This document shows positions 50,405-61,345 of a stretch of 64,000 nucleotides of DNA, one piece after another. This DNA is from Hyposmocoma kahamanoa (lineage: Eukaryota > Arthropoda > Insecta > Lepidoptera > Cosmopterigidae). Each line of letters begins with the position of its first letter. The first letter of the stretch is position 1. The translations under genes and the position numbers were made by a program. A model generated the notes under the pieces. It searched no databases. It was not told the DNA's origin and saw only the letters and a program-made list of their open reading frames with translations. The stretch is taken from the NCBI RefSeq assembly GCF_003589595.1, contig NW_020653726.1, positions 12,453,807 through 12,517,806 of the forward strand, in the 5' to 3' direction.

Positions 50405-50795
50405 CCTCATATAAAGTGACATTGGTACCTTACTTATTTCTGCCGCCAAGCAGTAATGTCACCATTACTGTGTTCCAGTTTTGAAGGGTAAAGGGTGCTG
50501 GTGAAATTACAGGCGCATGGGACTTGTCAACTTATGTCTCAGGGTGACGGGCACAGTGGCAGTGCCCCTCAGATCTTTGCGATTTAAAGCTCTGAGTGGC
50601 ACTGCAACTGTTATGGACAGGCCTGTACCTTACCATCAGGCGCCCAACTTATCCGTCTCGACACTTGATATTATAAAAAAAAGACATTAGTGGCACAATT
50701 TACGTATAAAGTGGGGTTGACGTAGCAAGTTAACATTGTAGCTTACCATCAGATGCATGACTTGTTTGTCCCGTCACATGATATTATAAAAAAAA
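50405..50795 (+). repeat. Composite repeat A block with duplicated right end
   Basis: 50405-50690 is a nearly full repeat A copy with the same downstream flank as the copy at 49508. At about 50740 the sequence re-enters repeat A (GTAGCTTACCATCAGATGC, then GTCCCGTCACATGATATTATAAAAAAAA, to 50791). So two right ends lie in tandem, 100 bp apart. Confidence 0.8.
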
Positions 50796-50943
50796 TGGTA
50801 TTTAGTTTGAAACAATCTATTAATCTAACGGAGTTTAGCAACAAAAAATCGGTAATTCACTGAAAATCACATCAAGCTTGACACTTTGAACTGCTCTTAC
50901 CATAAGGACCATAGAGATAATTTAAATTTTAAGTGTCCATCTC

Positions 50944-50991
50944 GACATTCTCTTAACTTTACATCGTTATATGTAAAGTTAAGAGAATGTC
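50944..50991. repeat. Perfect 21-bp hairpin, 6-nt loop
   Basis: GACATTCTCTTAACTTTACAT (50944-50964), loop CGTTAT, then its exact reverse complement to 50991. GTTATAAACCG follows twice (50992, 51041). It could be a foldback relic or a small-RNA precursor; no context decides. Confidence 0.9.
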
Positions 50992-50999
50992 GTTATAAA

Positions 51000-51372
51000 C
51001 CGTTATAACGGCATTCTATATCATTATTTTTATATCGTTATAAACCGAAAGAAGAAAATTATCTCTATTACTGAATCAATAATGTTAGGGTGTCACCACA
51101 TTTATTAGCACAGAATCGTATTATGCTGGTCAGAAATAGCTTTATGTCTATGTAATAAGAGTTAAAAAATGTGCGTTTCGCGTCGGCTATTTTAATGCAG
51201 TTCTTTTGCTAACCGTGTTTTTAACATACATAAAATGACAAAATCGTACTTAAAAAGTACTCTATTCACTAAAATTAATACAATCAATATTATAACAAGA
51301 AGACCGAAATGGAATAAAAGTCTGATTCCAAAGTCCATGTGGTGTAACCCTAGGTAGTATTATGGTACCCCT
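51000..51372. other. AT-rich DNA
   Basis: Nothing recognised apart from the GTTATAAACCG repeat near 51041. Confidence 0.3.
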
Positions 51373-51660
51373 TTTTTAAAATATCAAGTGACGGGACGAA
51401 CATCTCGTGCGCCTGAACCTGAACCATCAGGCGCTGCAAGCTGCACGCGGCTGTCCATAACAGTTGTAGTGCCAGTCGGAGCTTCAAATCGTAAATATCT
51501 GAAAGTCATTGCCACTACGCTCGTCGTTCTGAGACATAAGTTGACAAGTCCCATGTGCCTGTAATTTCTCTAGCACCCTTACTCTTCAAAACTGGAACAC
51601 AGTAATGCTGACAAAACTGCTTAGCGGCAGAAATTGGTAAGGTGGGAGTACTTGCTTACC
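51373..51660 (-). repeat. Repeat A copy, minus strand, nearly complete
   Basis: From poly-T and CAAGTGACGGGACGAACATC through GACATAAGTTGACAAGTCCC and AACTGGAACACAGTAATGC to GGTGGGAGTACTTGC. Confidence 0.85.
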
Positions 51661-51719
51661 TTTGCTCTTCCTAATATATGTATATCAATGACATGCCTAA
51701 TGCGTCTCATAGCTTGTAG

Positions 51720-52225
51720 AAAATTATTTAACAAATCCTAGCGGAAGCGGCACCCCTTACACCATCACGTGCCGATAACCCAGAGGGTACCTATACATAA
51801 TTAAAGAAGTATACCTTCTGGACGGGAAAACTAACCAAGCCCGATTAAATCTCTGGAAGGAGAGATACCCCACGGCATCACTCATTCCGCTGTCGGAGCA
51901 CCTCCCTCCAGGACATGATCTACCTTGACAAACCTGATAATGTCTAAATAGATTGCGGGTCGGCCTAAGTAAGGAGAGCATGCACGGGTGGGGTTGTAAC
52001 TCGGAGAGCGTATGTCTGTGTGGTGTCCCTCTCCAGACTACGGCACGTCTTTAGGGCACGCCCTACGTGGCCCTATACCGGCACCCGCGAGGGCCTGTAC
52101 AACGCCACTGATAATGCTGTGTCGGTCGATGAAGTCCTGGTTCTCACAAATATAAACGTAAGAGCCGACACGCCAAGAGGAAAAGCGCAGACGAAAGGCG
52201 CTACCACTTTATCGCATGGACACTA
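51720..52225. other. GC-rich stretch, probable decayed transposon
   Basis: About 500 bp clearly richer in G and C than the flanks, with 60-75 codon open frames on both strands and no domain I can name. It abuts a repeat A copy. Probably a piece of a LINE. Confidence 0.3.
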
Positions 52226-52660
52226 GGCTTTTTCTGATCGAATTAAGCCCATTCCGCGTTAATAAATGTGGTAATTTCCTTATTTAACTCATACAATGTA
52301 CAACAATATTTTACGTGACGTAAACTGTAACCAAGTTACTGTAATCGATAAAGTTAGAAAAACAAAACTGTCGAGACAAATTCCAAAATATTTTCAATTA
52401 ATCAAACTTTTGATTGCGTACAAAGTTTGGACATATCTTCAGGATCGTTTTTCAAGGATCTAACAAAATGTGGTCGGATTTTTAACAATATTTCTGTTCT
52501 ATTAAAATGCACCTACTGAGAAATTTGATAAAAGTCGAAGTAATGCTCTCACATGTTGCACCACAATTAAAATATAAGTATGAAACGATATGAAAAGGAC
52601 CATAATATTTTTAAAACATGCATTTAATTGTCTTGATGAAAAATTGGTTTTGTGCTGTTT
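52226..52660. other. AT-rich DNA
   Basis: No feature recognised. Confidence 0.3.
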
Positions 52661-52661
52661 G

Positions 52662-52762
52662 ATACCGAGTGACGAGACGAACAATGTAAGTAACGAGTAA
52701 ACAACGAAATATGTAAGGGGCAATACTTCCCTGGACGAACTCTTTCAAAAGAAGCTCTACAG
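52662..52762 (-). repeat. Repeat A, internally deleted copy, minus strand
   Basis: The right end (CGAGTGACGAGACGAACAA, 52665-52683) and the left end (ACTTCCCTGGACGAACTCTTTC, 52725-52746, then AGCTCTAC) are 40 bp apart, so about 220 bp of the middle is gone. Confidence 0.7.
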
Positions 52763-53690
52763 GTACATTCTTCAAGGTGCCATGTGTAAGGCATACTGCG
52801 TTTCATTACGACATAACGCACTTAATGCATCTATACAATTGTATTGTAATTACACAATACAATAAGAAATTCGGTTTTTATTTTAAAAATCGATTTTCAA
52901 TCATGGCGTTTGCTGCCATCAATGTTATTAATTTTTATTTCTATTAAGTCTTTAAACTTTGCCGTCTTGGAGCGTCCTGCGGACACGGTCCATATAATCG
53001 AAGTTTGATCGCATTTTCGATATAAAAAAATATCAAAGTTCACGATATTCAGTAGACTCAATCTTGAAAGTAATAACTAGGGTTGTGGTGGTCAGTTTAC
53101 TTTTACCAAAATTTCATACTCATTTTTCGAGATCATAAATAGAACGTTTACTAAATATTTTAAAAGGCCATGACCGTAAGAAAACTAATGAATTCATTAT
53201 GTTAAAAAAGATTATTATATGTATTGAAGATAAAATTTTGCAGAGGCTGATTAAGTTTATTTCATTATTACCATTCTCTGTTATTTTGTAAGAGTGACAA
53301 CAGTATTTTTCTCTGTCATGGCCATTGTTGTACTGCAGTTAATATTGTTTTTTTTAAATTAAACTTATAAACAGAAAATTTAATTTTTTTATTAAACGAA
53401 CACCAACCTTGAACAACATCTCACATTTACCATATTGTTTGAAGGAACATCAAACTATGAAATGCTTAATGCGGTGGTAGGGATTATCGTCATAAATCTC
53501 ACAGCTGGAAACAAGTCCGCAAGAACAGGGTGTAAAGCGTGTATAATTTTTTTGTGGTTTTTTTGTTAAAAACGTTATTTTGTCTTTCAAAAATGAGTAT
53601 AGGAATAATTACGTATCAGTTACTACAACCGTAATTCAATGCACAACATACTAATTAACCGATCATGGACAGTAACGGCATCCATTGTAA
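52763..53690. other. AT-rich DNA
   Basis: No gene, RNA or clear repeat recognised. Confidence 0.3.
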
Positions 53691-53699
53691 TATTAAATA

Positions 53700-53752
53700 T
53701 CAGAGTGTCGAGTTGCGGACACCAGCCCGTTACACCAAGTACCAAGTAAATA
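53700..53752 (+). repeat. 3' end fragment of the RNase H-bearing LINE
   Basis: GTGTCGAGTTGCGGACACCAGCCCGT matches the 3' untranslated region at 43320-43346 and, inverted, 62268-62300. It ends in a CCAAGTACCAAGTA-type repeat, like the ACCAAT tail of the 62-kb copy. Confidence 0.7.
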
Positions 53753-54445
53753 TCAGAATAATATAGTACGGGATACCCCGTTTCGCTGTGTGGATCACAA
53801 AAAAACAAGCACGAGCTTTACAGTGTAATATACATTTTTAGCCCAATATATATTACATATTGTAACTTATTGTGTAATAAACGTATTTTATATTGAATCA
53901 ATAATATGACACTACGCTCAAATACCAAAACTAGTCTTAAAAGGTTACGCCAAATGATTAAATTATCATGAACCGACCTTTAGGGCTCGCTAATAATTGT
54001 TTGTACTAAACTTTGTATTGCGCGCCTAAAAGTAGCGGTAACTTCTGAAACTACGTAATTTGACACACGAACCCATAATAAAAAAAGTTATTACGAAGTG
54101 TCCTTCTTCGCTAAAGTTTTTATTGATGTCTATGCCATTTTCGGTAGTAATCCTATGAAAACAGTAAAGTTAATAATTCATAAGGCCGGAGGTTACTCTT
54201 ACACAAAGATGGAAATTTGTGTTTACTCGTGGAACTTTGAGCTTGTTCAAATACAGACACGTTGACTTACGCCATTTTTGATGATCAGATAAATAAAACT
54301 AGAACCTACGTAACGTTTTGTATTGTACTAAGACACATACAGTTATTAAAGGATGTCCGCAAAATACACAACAAGTGTTGTTTTGAAGAGTGGTGGTGTT
54401 ATTACAGAGACATGGGACTTGTCAACTTATATGAAGTTATTAAGA
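53753..54445. other. AT-rich DNA; repeat A crumb at 54392-54432
   Basis: GTTATTACAGAGACATGGGACTTGTCAACTTAT at 54398-54430 is a short piece of repeat A. The rest is unrecognised. Confidence 0.4.
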
Positions 54446-54449
54446 AAAG

Positions 54450-54512
54450 TTACGCCAGCGGCATTTCGAACAACACTCCAGGAGCGTGTTGTTCGAAACG
54501 CCGCTAGCGTAA
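54450..54512. repeat. Near-perfect 27-bp hairpin
   Basis: The left arm TTACGCCAGCGGCATTTCG... and the right arm ...CGAAACGCCGCTAGCGTAA pair with two mismatches, loop TCCAGGAGC. It directly follows the repeat A crumb. Confidence 0.88.
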
Positions 54513-55044
54513 TTTGTCCACTCAAGTGCTAGGCAACATTAATTGTAACAAAAACATGCTTAATCTCTTAAGACCTCGTTTACATCAAAATGTACACAAT
54601 ATGTGAAATGATTCAAACACAGACAATATTATCCCTATGATCACGTAATCGCCCATTGTACAATATGGTGAATATATCGCATTCCAATTTAGCGCTATAT
54701 ATTCTTTATAGAAATAAATGATCATAAAATAAGTAGAAAAATAAGTTTTTCATGCCAAACAGACAACATACTATCTTGTGCCTAAAGCATGTGATTAAAT
54801 ATATATATATATATAATGGGCGTTTAGCGCTTTGTCCAAGAAAATGAAAGAGTTCGTCCAGTGACGTACTGCCAACTAGTGTAGGAGCCAGTGCAACCGG
54901 TTTAGATAAAGTTTAAAAGTACATATCTTAAACCTACATATTCCATAATGTGTAATATAATATATTATATTCTCACTTCTATGCCTGTTATCTGTAATTG
55001 AACTGTATTTGTTTTTATGTACAAACAAATTATTTACTTTAATT
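54513..55044. other. AT-rich DNA with a repeat A crumb and (TA)n
   Basis: (TA)n at 54799-54817; GAAAGAGTTCGTCCAGTGACGTAC at 54846-54869 is the left end of a repeat A. Nothing else was recognised. Confidence 0.4.
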
Positions 55045-55605
55045 ACTTACTTACCTCACATATTTCTGTCGCCAATCAGTAATGTGTGCATTACTGCGTT
55101 TCGGTTTTGAAGGGTAAAGGTGCTGGTGAATATACCGGCACATAGGACTTGTCAACTTAATAAGTTCATTTGGTGCTACATTGACGTATTTTAACTTTTG
55201 ACAAAATTGAATTAAGTAAGTATGTATTAACACATCTGTGACGTAACATAACACGTTTGAAGAAAACTTGGCGGCAATTTTAAAATGTATATATATACGA
55301 GTGTATATATTGTACGTTGTAAAAATACACAAAGTTTTATTGACACGCATTGACTTGTAAGTCAATGTTGACACGTCATAAATTTAAAATAAAAAATCAA
55401 TTCAAACTCATTTCATGTAACGTTACAAGAGTTCCGTCCGTGTAGCATCAAATGAGCGTTATGTCTCAGGATAACAGGCGCAGTGCCAGTGTCCCTCTGA
55501 TCTTTGCGACTTAAAGCTCTGAGTGGCACTGCAATTGCCTTGGATAGGCTTGTCGCTTACCACCAGGCGCACAACTGTTCGCCCCATCAGTTCATATCTT
55601 TATGA
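55045..55605 (+). repeat. Repeat A copy interrupted by a MITE
   Basis: The left part (55055-55159, TTTCTGTCGCCAATCAG to GACTTGTCAACTTA) and the right part (55459-55605, TTATGTCTCAGGATAACAGG to CGCCCCATCAG) are contiguous in other copies. Confidence 0.85.
55160..55458. mobile_element. MITE nested in repeat A, TTA at both junctions
   Basis: The inverted ends GTTCATTTGGTGCTACATTGACG (from 55164) and, read inverted from the right, GCTCATTTGATGCTACACGG match imperfectly. TTA occurs at 55157-55159 and 55459-55461, where intact repeat A has a single TTA. This fits a PIF/Harbinger-type MITE. An internal palindrome ATTGACTTGTAAGTCAAT lies at 55347-55364. Confidence 0.78.
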
Positions 55606-56080
55606 TAAAGAAAACTCACAAAGTAAGGCGATATAGAGATAGCTACAATGACGCGTAGAACAGAAAGACTAAAATAATTGATTTTGCGTTGAAACTCCAA
55701 ATAAAATTTGCGCAGGATTATCAAATTACAGTAACAATTAGCTAAACTGAAAGTTATTACGTCTACAAATTCTTTTAACAAACTACTCTCGAATTTCAAC
55801 AAGTAGAAGATAACAAACTAATATTCCCCACGGCTGTCACTAACTTTGTAATAACGAATGAAACCCAAATTGGCAAAGCCAATATTTCCATAACTTTATG
55901 GTTGTGTGCGTTTACGAGTCAGTAAATATTTTTATTATTTATCTAACGTGACGTCAAATGGAAGAGAGTTACTTTTTTTAGATATGTTATACGGGATCTC
56001 TACGAGCATGAAGTTTCTAGATTTATTATATATTATATATGTATTTAACTTTTCAAATTATTTTACGCCTTCTCTTATTC
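55606..56080. other. AT-rich DNA
   Basis: No feature recognised. Confidence 0.3.
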
Positions 56081-56084
56081 TATG

Positions 56085-56168
56085 CTTTTTAATAATAATA
56101 ATAATGTACACACTCCACATAGCCCCGCACTAGGGAAAACCCTATGTCGCGGGTGCCATGGTGTTTTT
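56085..56168 (-). repeat. SINE S2 3' part, minus strand
   Basis: (AAT)n tail, then GTACACACTCCACATAGCCC, CGCACTAGGGAAAACCC and TGTCGCGGGTGCCATGG, as in 4203-4275 and the complement of 36600-36640. Confidence 0.65.
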
Positions 56169-56389
56169 GTAAGTACGCTTTGTTATTTTTATTTATGTAT
56201 AATTAAATTTACACTGGACTCAAAATTATACCAGTTCTTTTTTGTGGAAAGAAAGCGTTTTTTACGAATTTAGAAATGTTTGTTCCATTTTACGAGTTGA
56301 ATTCACATTTGCCGTTTATATATTCATAAAAACACAGTGTAAAATTACAGTAACAACCAAAACACTTGCGTGCTTTGCTACGCTAGATT

Positions 56390-56770
56390 TGCTTTACATA
56401 TTAGTTCGCTAATGATGTTATAAAAGATATCGGCATCCTGGACCTCAGAGACCAGACAGTTTAACTACATAAGACCGCGTTTGTAGCTCGGCAAGTGTAC
56501 CGCATGGAGAGCGCAAACAGCAGATGTCAGTGTCGGCCTATGAGAACATAACTTGTTCGGCACAAACAGATCGACGTTGCTCAGTGTTCCTGCGTAGCAG
56601 TATGCCGCGTAGGCAGGAGACTGCTCACGCACTATCCTGCGTATGACCCATGTATGAAGACTCGCAGGACGAATTGCAGGATGGCTTGCACGCAGCGACT
56701 ACATTCATAATCCTGCATTACGCGGCGGACGGCAAGGCGGACTGCAATGCATAATGAATGCCCCTCTTTA
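56390..56770. other. GC-richer stretch of unknown class
   Basis: Contains repeated words around GCAGGA and CGCGTAGGCAGG, with CCTGCGT-type complements, so it may be a decayed MITE. No protein and no clean ends. Confidence 0.3.
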
Positions 56771-57819
56771 TGGAGTACGGTTCGAACTTAACGTTTTACC
56801 TCCACGGTGTCAAGAGCGACCATTCCCTATACAAATAAGGAAGGAAAGAGCTACGATAGCAACCGTACATTCTTTTGTACAAGTATCGAGCGAACTTTCG
56901 TCGAGTTCTCTCAATCAGGAATTATAAGTATATTAAATAAGCTATGGAGGTCCCAAATTCGTAACACCCAGTATAACTTATATAAATATAAAAGTTTAAG
57001 GAGACTGGTAGCATGACTGTGGCATCATAGTACATTTACTCAAATATTTTGTGTGCCCGTAAAAATACACATAATTTCACTAAGAAAGAAGATATCCATA
57101 ATATAAACCTTTACATAATATAAACCCTTAGAACTAATTCTTGGTACTACGATTTCGTTTAACTAAGGTAAACGATTCTTTTATAGGGAACTGTATACGT
57201 TTTTACAAAAAGATTCCAGAGCGTATATTAAGATTATCATTTCCTAAGTTTAAAACTTACATTAAAAGTATTTTAATTGAGTAGTCATCTTACACAGTTT
57301 ATGAATATGTGTTACATAAAGATGAGTCTAGAATCCACACAATTATTATTCAAAGTGTATTCCACAAAACATAAGTTTATTTGAAATAAGCAATCCCTAG
57401 AGTTTCTTTTCGTTCTTCTCTGAGCAGTCAGCGCAGTGATCGAGCAGTAGCTTCAAAATGACATTTTCCAGTGTAAAAATTTTACCTATGGAGTAAATGA
57501 TTGTTTGACTTTGACTGTAAACATTTATTACTCTTTGAGATACGTATTTCCAAAGGACGTATTTACGAACCTAACGTTTTTATAGTATTCTTTTTCGTAT
57601 CAAGCTGATAGTTATATTTGAACTCGGTATTTTCCTATGCTTCAGTATTTATTATTTTACTTGATTAGATGTACCTAATTTTCTTCTACAGTTTTTTTGT
57701 TTATCCTATCTGAATCAACTGCTAGAAATTTGTTTACGTATACGCTAGTTTTGCTTGTATACAGCATCTTTGGTAACTACGGTTCTTGTATTTCAAATTA
57801 ATGTGAATTAATAACTGTA
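56771..57819. other. AT-rich DNA
   Basis: No gene recognised; the 69-codon frame at 56807-57016 has no domain. Confidence 0.3.
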
Positions 57820-58365
57820 ATAACTTCGAGGAGGAAGCTGACAGGAGAATTCGTTTGGGCTGGGCGGCATTCGGAAAGCTTAGCCAAATCTTCGGGTCGT
57901 CAATCCTAGCTAGCTTCCTTCACGTTTGGATTCCATTTTCCATTTAACATCAGGTAGAATGGAGTCATCCGCCTGTCACGTATAAAAAAAGGCATTCAAC
58001 CAGTGCGTTCTTCCAGTTACGTCTCATGGAGTCGAGACGTGGATATTAACAAGAAGCCGATGAGGCTTTAAAGGCTCTAATTTAAAGTAGCCCAGCGTAT
58101 GATGGAGTGGGAAATGAAATCAAACGTCAGAAAACTAATTCAAAGTGACCTACGTAACTCGCAAAATCAGTAACCTGCCCACTGCCGTACCTTGGGCCTG
58201 ACACGGAAAAAACTTGTTCTAAAGTGAAAGACAAACGTAATAATGTACGACGACCAGCGGAAAGATGGACGGACGACCCTAGAAAGGTGGTCGTCAACGG
58301 TTGAACACGGGTCGCAAAGGACAGGGAGAGTTGATGTGCTAAGGGGAGGCTTTATCCAGCAGTAT
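57820..58365 (+). pseudogene. RTE-type LINE C-terminal remnant with a small insertion
   Basis: The plus frames read EEADRRIRLGWAAFGKLSQIF (57830-57892), then a 75-bp foreign piece ending in poly-A (57907-57982), then FNQCVLPV (57985-58010), a HGVETWILT block, AQR-ME and finally RRPAERWTDDPRKVV (58250-58290) with RVA-DR. This order matches the region after the RT domain of RTE-clade LINEs. Frameshifts and stops are numerous. Confidence 0.72.
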
Positions 58366-58375
58366 ATGAGTGTAA

Positions 58376-58660
58376 GGCATAAGTTCCCAATGTTTTTAGC
58401 TCACCGCCTACTTAGGCAAAATAAAAAAATTTCAATGTCCGTCTCCACAAAAAATAATTGAAAACCACGTATTTTTTATAATAAACGAACACAAAAAATT
58501 ACAAGGAAAAAAAATAGTGTAGCTCATATGAATGATTCAGTTTATTTTAAAATACGGTAGCATCCCTTGGATCCAATTGCTTCCGAGGCGCCTACCACCC
58601 CCTAGGACTCTTCAGTACCCACTCGGGGACGGTAGAGACCACTTTGAGAAACTATGATGT
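58376..58660. mobile_element. hAT-like MITE
   Basis: Starts AGTTCCCAATGTTTTTAGC, followed by TCACCGCCTACTTAGGC, and ends near CCACTTTGAGAAACTATG. A second copy of the left half lies at 62062-62180 (GGTTCCCAATCTTTTAGC, TCACCGCCCACTTAGGC). Short inverted ends suggest a non-autonomous DNA element. Confidence 0.5.
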
Positions 58661-59490
58661 AAGGTATGGTAGGAGCAACTGTAAATTCTTAAGTATTATT
58701 TATTATTATACACGCAATGTGTCAAAAGTCCATTTTGTTAATTGTAATTTGTTGGCGTGTTAGTAAGGCAACCAACTCAAAATCTAAATTAAATTAAAAT
58801 GTAGGTTGAACGGGGGTGTGACATTTTAATTTTATTTTATTTCAATTTTATTGTTTATTTTATTTTGTTTCAGTTATTTTTTTTTATGTCATAATATTAT
58901 AAAATTACAATTTTCAGTTTTTAATGTTATTTTATTTCAATTTTGTTTTTGATTGTATTTTATTTCATTTTCATTATTACATAATATTAAACTGTAAATT
59001 AACATAGTACCTAAGGTTTCTGTAAAAGTAACAAGAGGACCTAAGTTGTCTTGAATACAAAAAACTAGTATTATTATGAAAAGTATATTTTTGTAACAAT
59101 TTAATTTAGTAATTTATTTAATATTCGTAACACTGTAAAGTTACGGTACGGTGTGGCAAAGAGCAGGAGATAAGCGATTGCTGGTATAAAGGTTTAGAGT
59201 TTGTTTCTATAAATACAACACCAGCTTTACTACGTTCTTTGAAGAATCAGTAACACTATTCTCAAAGACTGTTAAAAAGTCCGTATAAAATATAAAAATG
59301 TTAAAACTGAAGGTTATATTGATTAATATTACTTACATTTTTCAATGTTTCAGATCAAAACATAACTCACGCTGGCGTAGTCTATCAGCACGTTCCCTAC
59401 TAGTCTTTACACGGCCACATTTGATATTTATACACTATACGCGGGCGAGACAGCATTCGTTTGTAAAAAAAATCCATGCGTATTTAATAA
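58661..59490. other. AT-rich DNA
   Basis: 58810-58990 is a degraded TATTTTATTTCA-type simple repeat. No gene recognised. Confidence 0.35.
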
Positions 59491-59492
59491 TA

Positions 59493-60770
59493 GGGGTTAA
59501 AGTATGAAATTGCCGATTTGTACTGAAAATCTAAATTGTTTATTTTTTAAATTTTTAACAAATTTATTTAATCAAAATAGTTGCCATTATTATCTATACA
59601 TTGCTGCCATCTAATGGGAAGGTTATTAATGCCTTTGCGATAGAACTCCGACGATCTAGACTGCACAAACTGTGTGAAAGCATTTTGTACTGCCTCCTGG
59701 GAAGAAAACTTCTTGTAACGTAGATAATTGTCCAAATCACGAAAAAAATGGTAGTCCGTTGGAGCAAGGTCTGGTGAATACGGAGGATGACGAATGGTTT
59801 CTAACTGCAGTTCCTGAAGGGTCAAAATGGTTTCTCGTGCTGTGTGAGGTCTCGCGTTGTCGTGGAGCAATAATGGTGAAGATCGATTCTTGAGTCGGGG
59901 CTGTTTTACTGCTAGTTTTGTCAACATGGTTCGGAGTTCGGCACAATAGACATCTGCCGTTATTGCTTGACCAGATCGGAGAAAACTATAGTGAATAACA
60001 CCATGCTGAGACCACCAAACAGTTACCATTACCTTTTTATTAGAAAGTTTTGCTTTAGGACACTGTTGTGGCATTTGACCTGGGGTCAGCCATTGCATTT
60101 TTCTTTTCCGGTTATCATAAAGAATCCACTTTTCATCACATGTTACAATTCGATCCAATATTCCTTCATTTCTGTACCGGTTCAACAAGGCAACACAAGT
60201 TTCATCACGTTTCTTTCTGCAGATCAGTCAAATCATGAGGCACCCATTTTTCGTATTTTTTTATTTTATTGATTTGACGCAAGTGAGTCAATATTGTGGG
60301 TAAGGTTACGTCAACGTTAAACCATGCCGCTAATTCCTGGGTAGTTTGACTAGGATCGGCTTCCACTATCTCTCTTAATTCATCGTTATTCACCTGTGTG
60401 GGTCTTCCTCGTGGCTCGTTCTTTAAGTCGAAATTTCCATCACGAAAGCGTTTAAACCAAAATCGCACGGTGCGTTCATTAGTAGACCCCTCTCCAAATG
60501 CAGCATTGATATTGCGGGCTGTTTCTGCCGCGTTAGTTCCGCGTCGGAACTCGTATTCAAAAATCATTCGAATTTTCGCAGTATCCATCTTTCTTGTCTA
60601 AATTGAATAACAAAAATAATTGAAAGTCGATATTCAAATGTTTCAAATTAAAAAAAAAAATCACAGAAACCATTTGAAAAAAGTTTCATTCGAAAACCTC
60701 AAACCATGAAGATTCTATGAAAATTCAAAGAACCTATTGCAATAAAACGGCAATTTCATACTTTAACCCC
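59493..60770 (-). mobile_element. Mariner transposon, full length (1278 bp)
   Basis: The terminal inverted repeats begin GGGGTTAAAGTATGAAATTG on each strand (59493 and, inverted, 60770), about 23 bp perfect. TA flanks both sides (59491-59492, 60771-60772). Length and layout match a complete mariner. The same ends bracket the gap at 39978-40377. Confidence 0.95.
59568..60588 (-). pseudogene. Mariner transposase, single frameshift
   Basis: About 340 codons in two frames. 60588-60205 holds the N-terminal helix-turn-helix part with GRPTQVNNDELREIV and WVPHDLTD, a variant of the WVPHEL motif. 60188-59568 holds the catalytic part: TCDEKW (first Asp), HDNARPHTA (second Asp), YSPDLAPTDYHFF, whose last Asp is exactly 34 residues after the second, the DD34D mariner signature. 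The frames change at an A-rich spot near 60205-60225, where one base was gained or lost. No other break was found, so this is a young copy. Confidence 0.9.
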
Positions 60771-60772
60771 TA

Positions 60773-61057
60773 ATAGTACGTAGTTTTTATTCGGCAATAA
60801 GCTTATACAGTTGGACAAAATCTGTTATTTCAATTTGTAGTGTTTTAAAATCCGCTAAGTACGCTTTTTGGGCCAAAATTTTAAAGTTTTTGTGGCGTAT
60901 AATTTTGAAATTTTCATTATTCCAACGGCAAATTAGTAAACTACGTCTTTATACAATACTTTTAAGATGGTATTTACAAAATGTCATTGAGCGTGATTTA
61001 TTGATGAGCTAAAAAAGATCAAACTTCCTTTTCATGAAGCCGAGAATTTTGGTAGCA
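60773..61057. other. AT-rich DNA
   Basis: No feature recognised. Confidence 0.3.
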
Positions 61058-61345
61058 ATAGGGCTCCTTGTGAAAGAGTTCGACCAGTGACCTTACCTAT
61101 TTCTGCCACCAAGCAGTAATGTCAGCATTACTGTCTTCCGGTTTTGAAAGGTAAGGGTGCTGGTGATATTACAGGCACATGGGACTTGTCAACTTATGTC
61201 TCAGGGTGACGGACACAGTGGCGGTGCCCCTCAGATCTTTGCGATTTAAAGCTCCGAGTGAAACTGCAACTGTTATGGACATGCGTGTAGCTTACCATCA
61301 GGCGCAGGACTTGTTCGTCCCATCATTAGACATTATAAAAAAAGC
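61058..61345 (+). repeat. Repeat A copy, complete
   Basis: From GGGCTCCTTGTGAAAGAGTTCG to GTCCCATCATTAGACATTATAAAAAAAG. Apart from a short gap after GTTCGACCAGTGACC it is the most complete uninterrupted copy and a good reference for the family. Confidence 0.88.
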
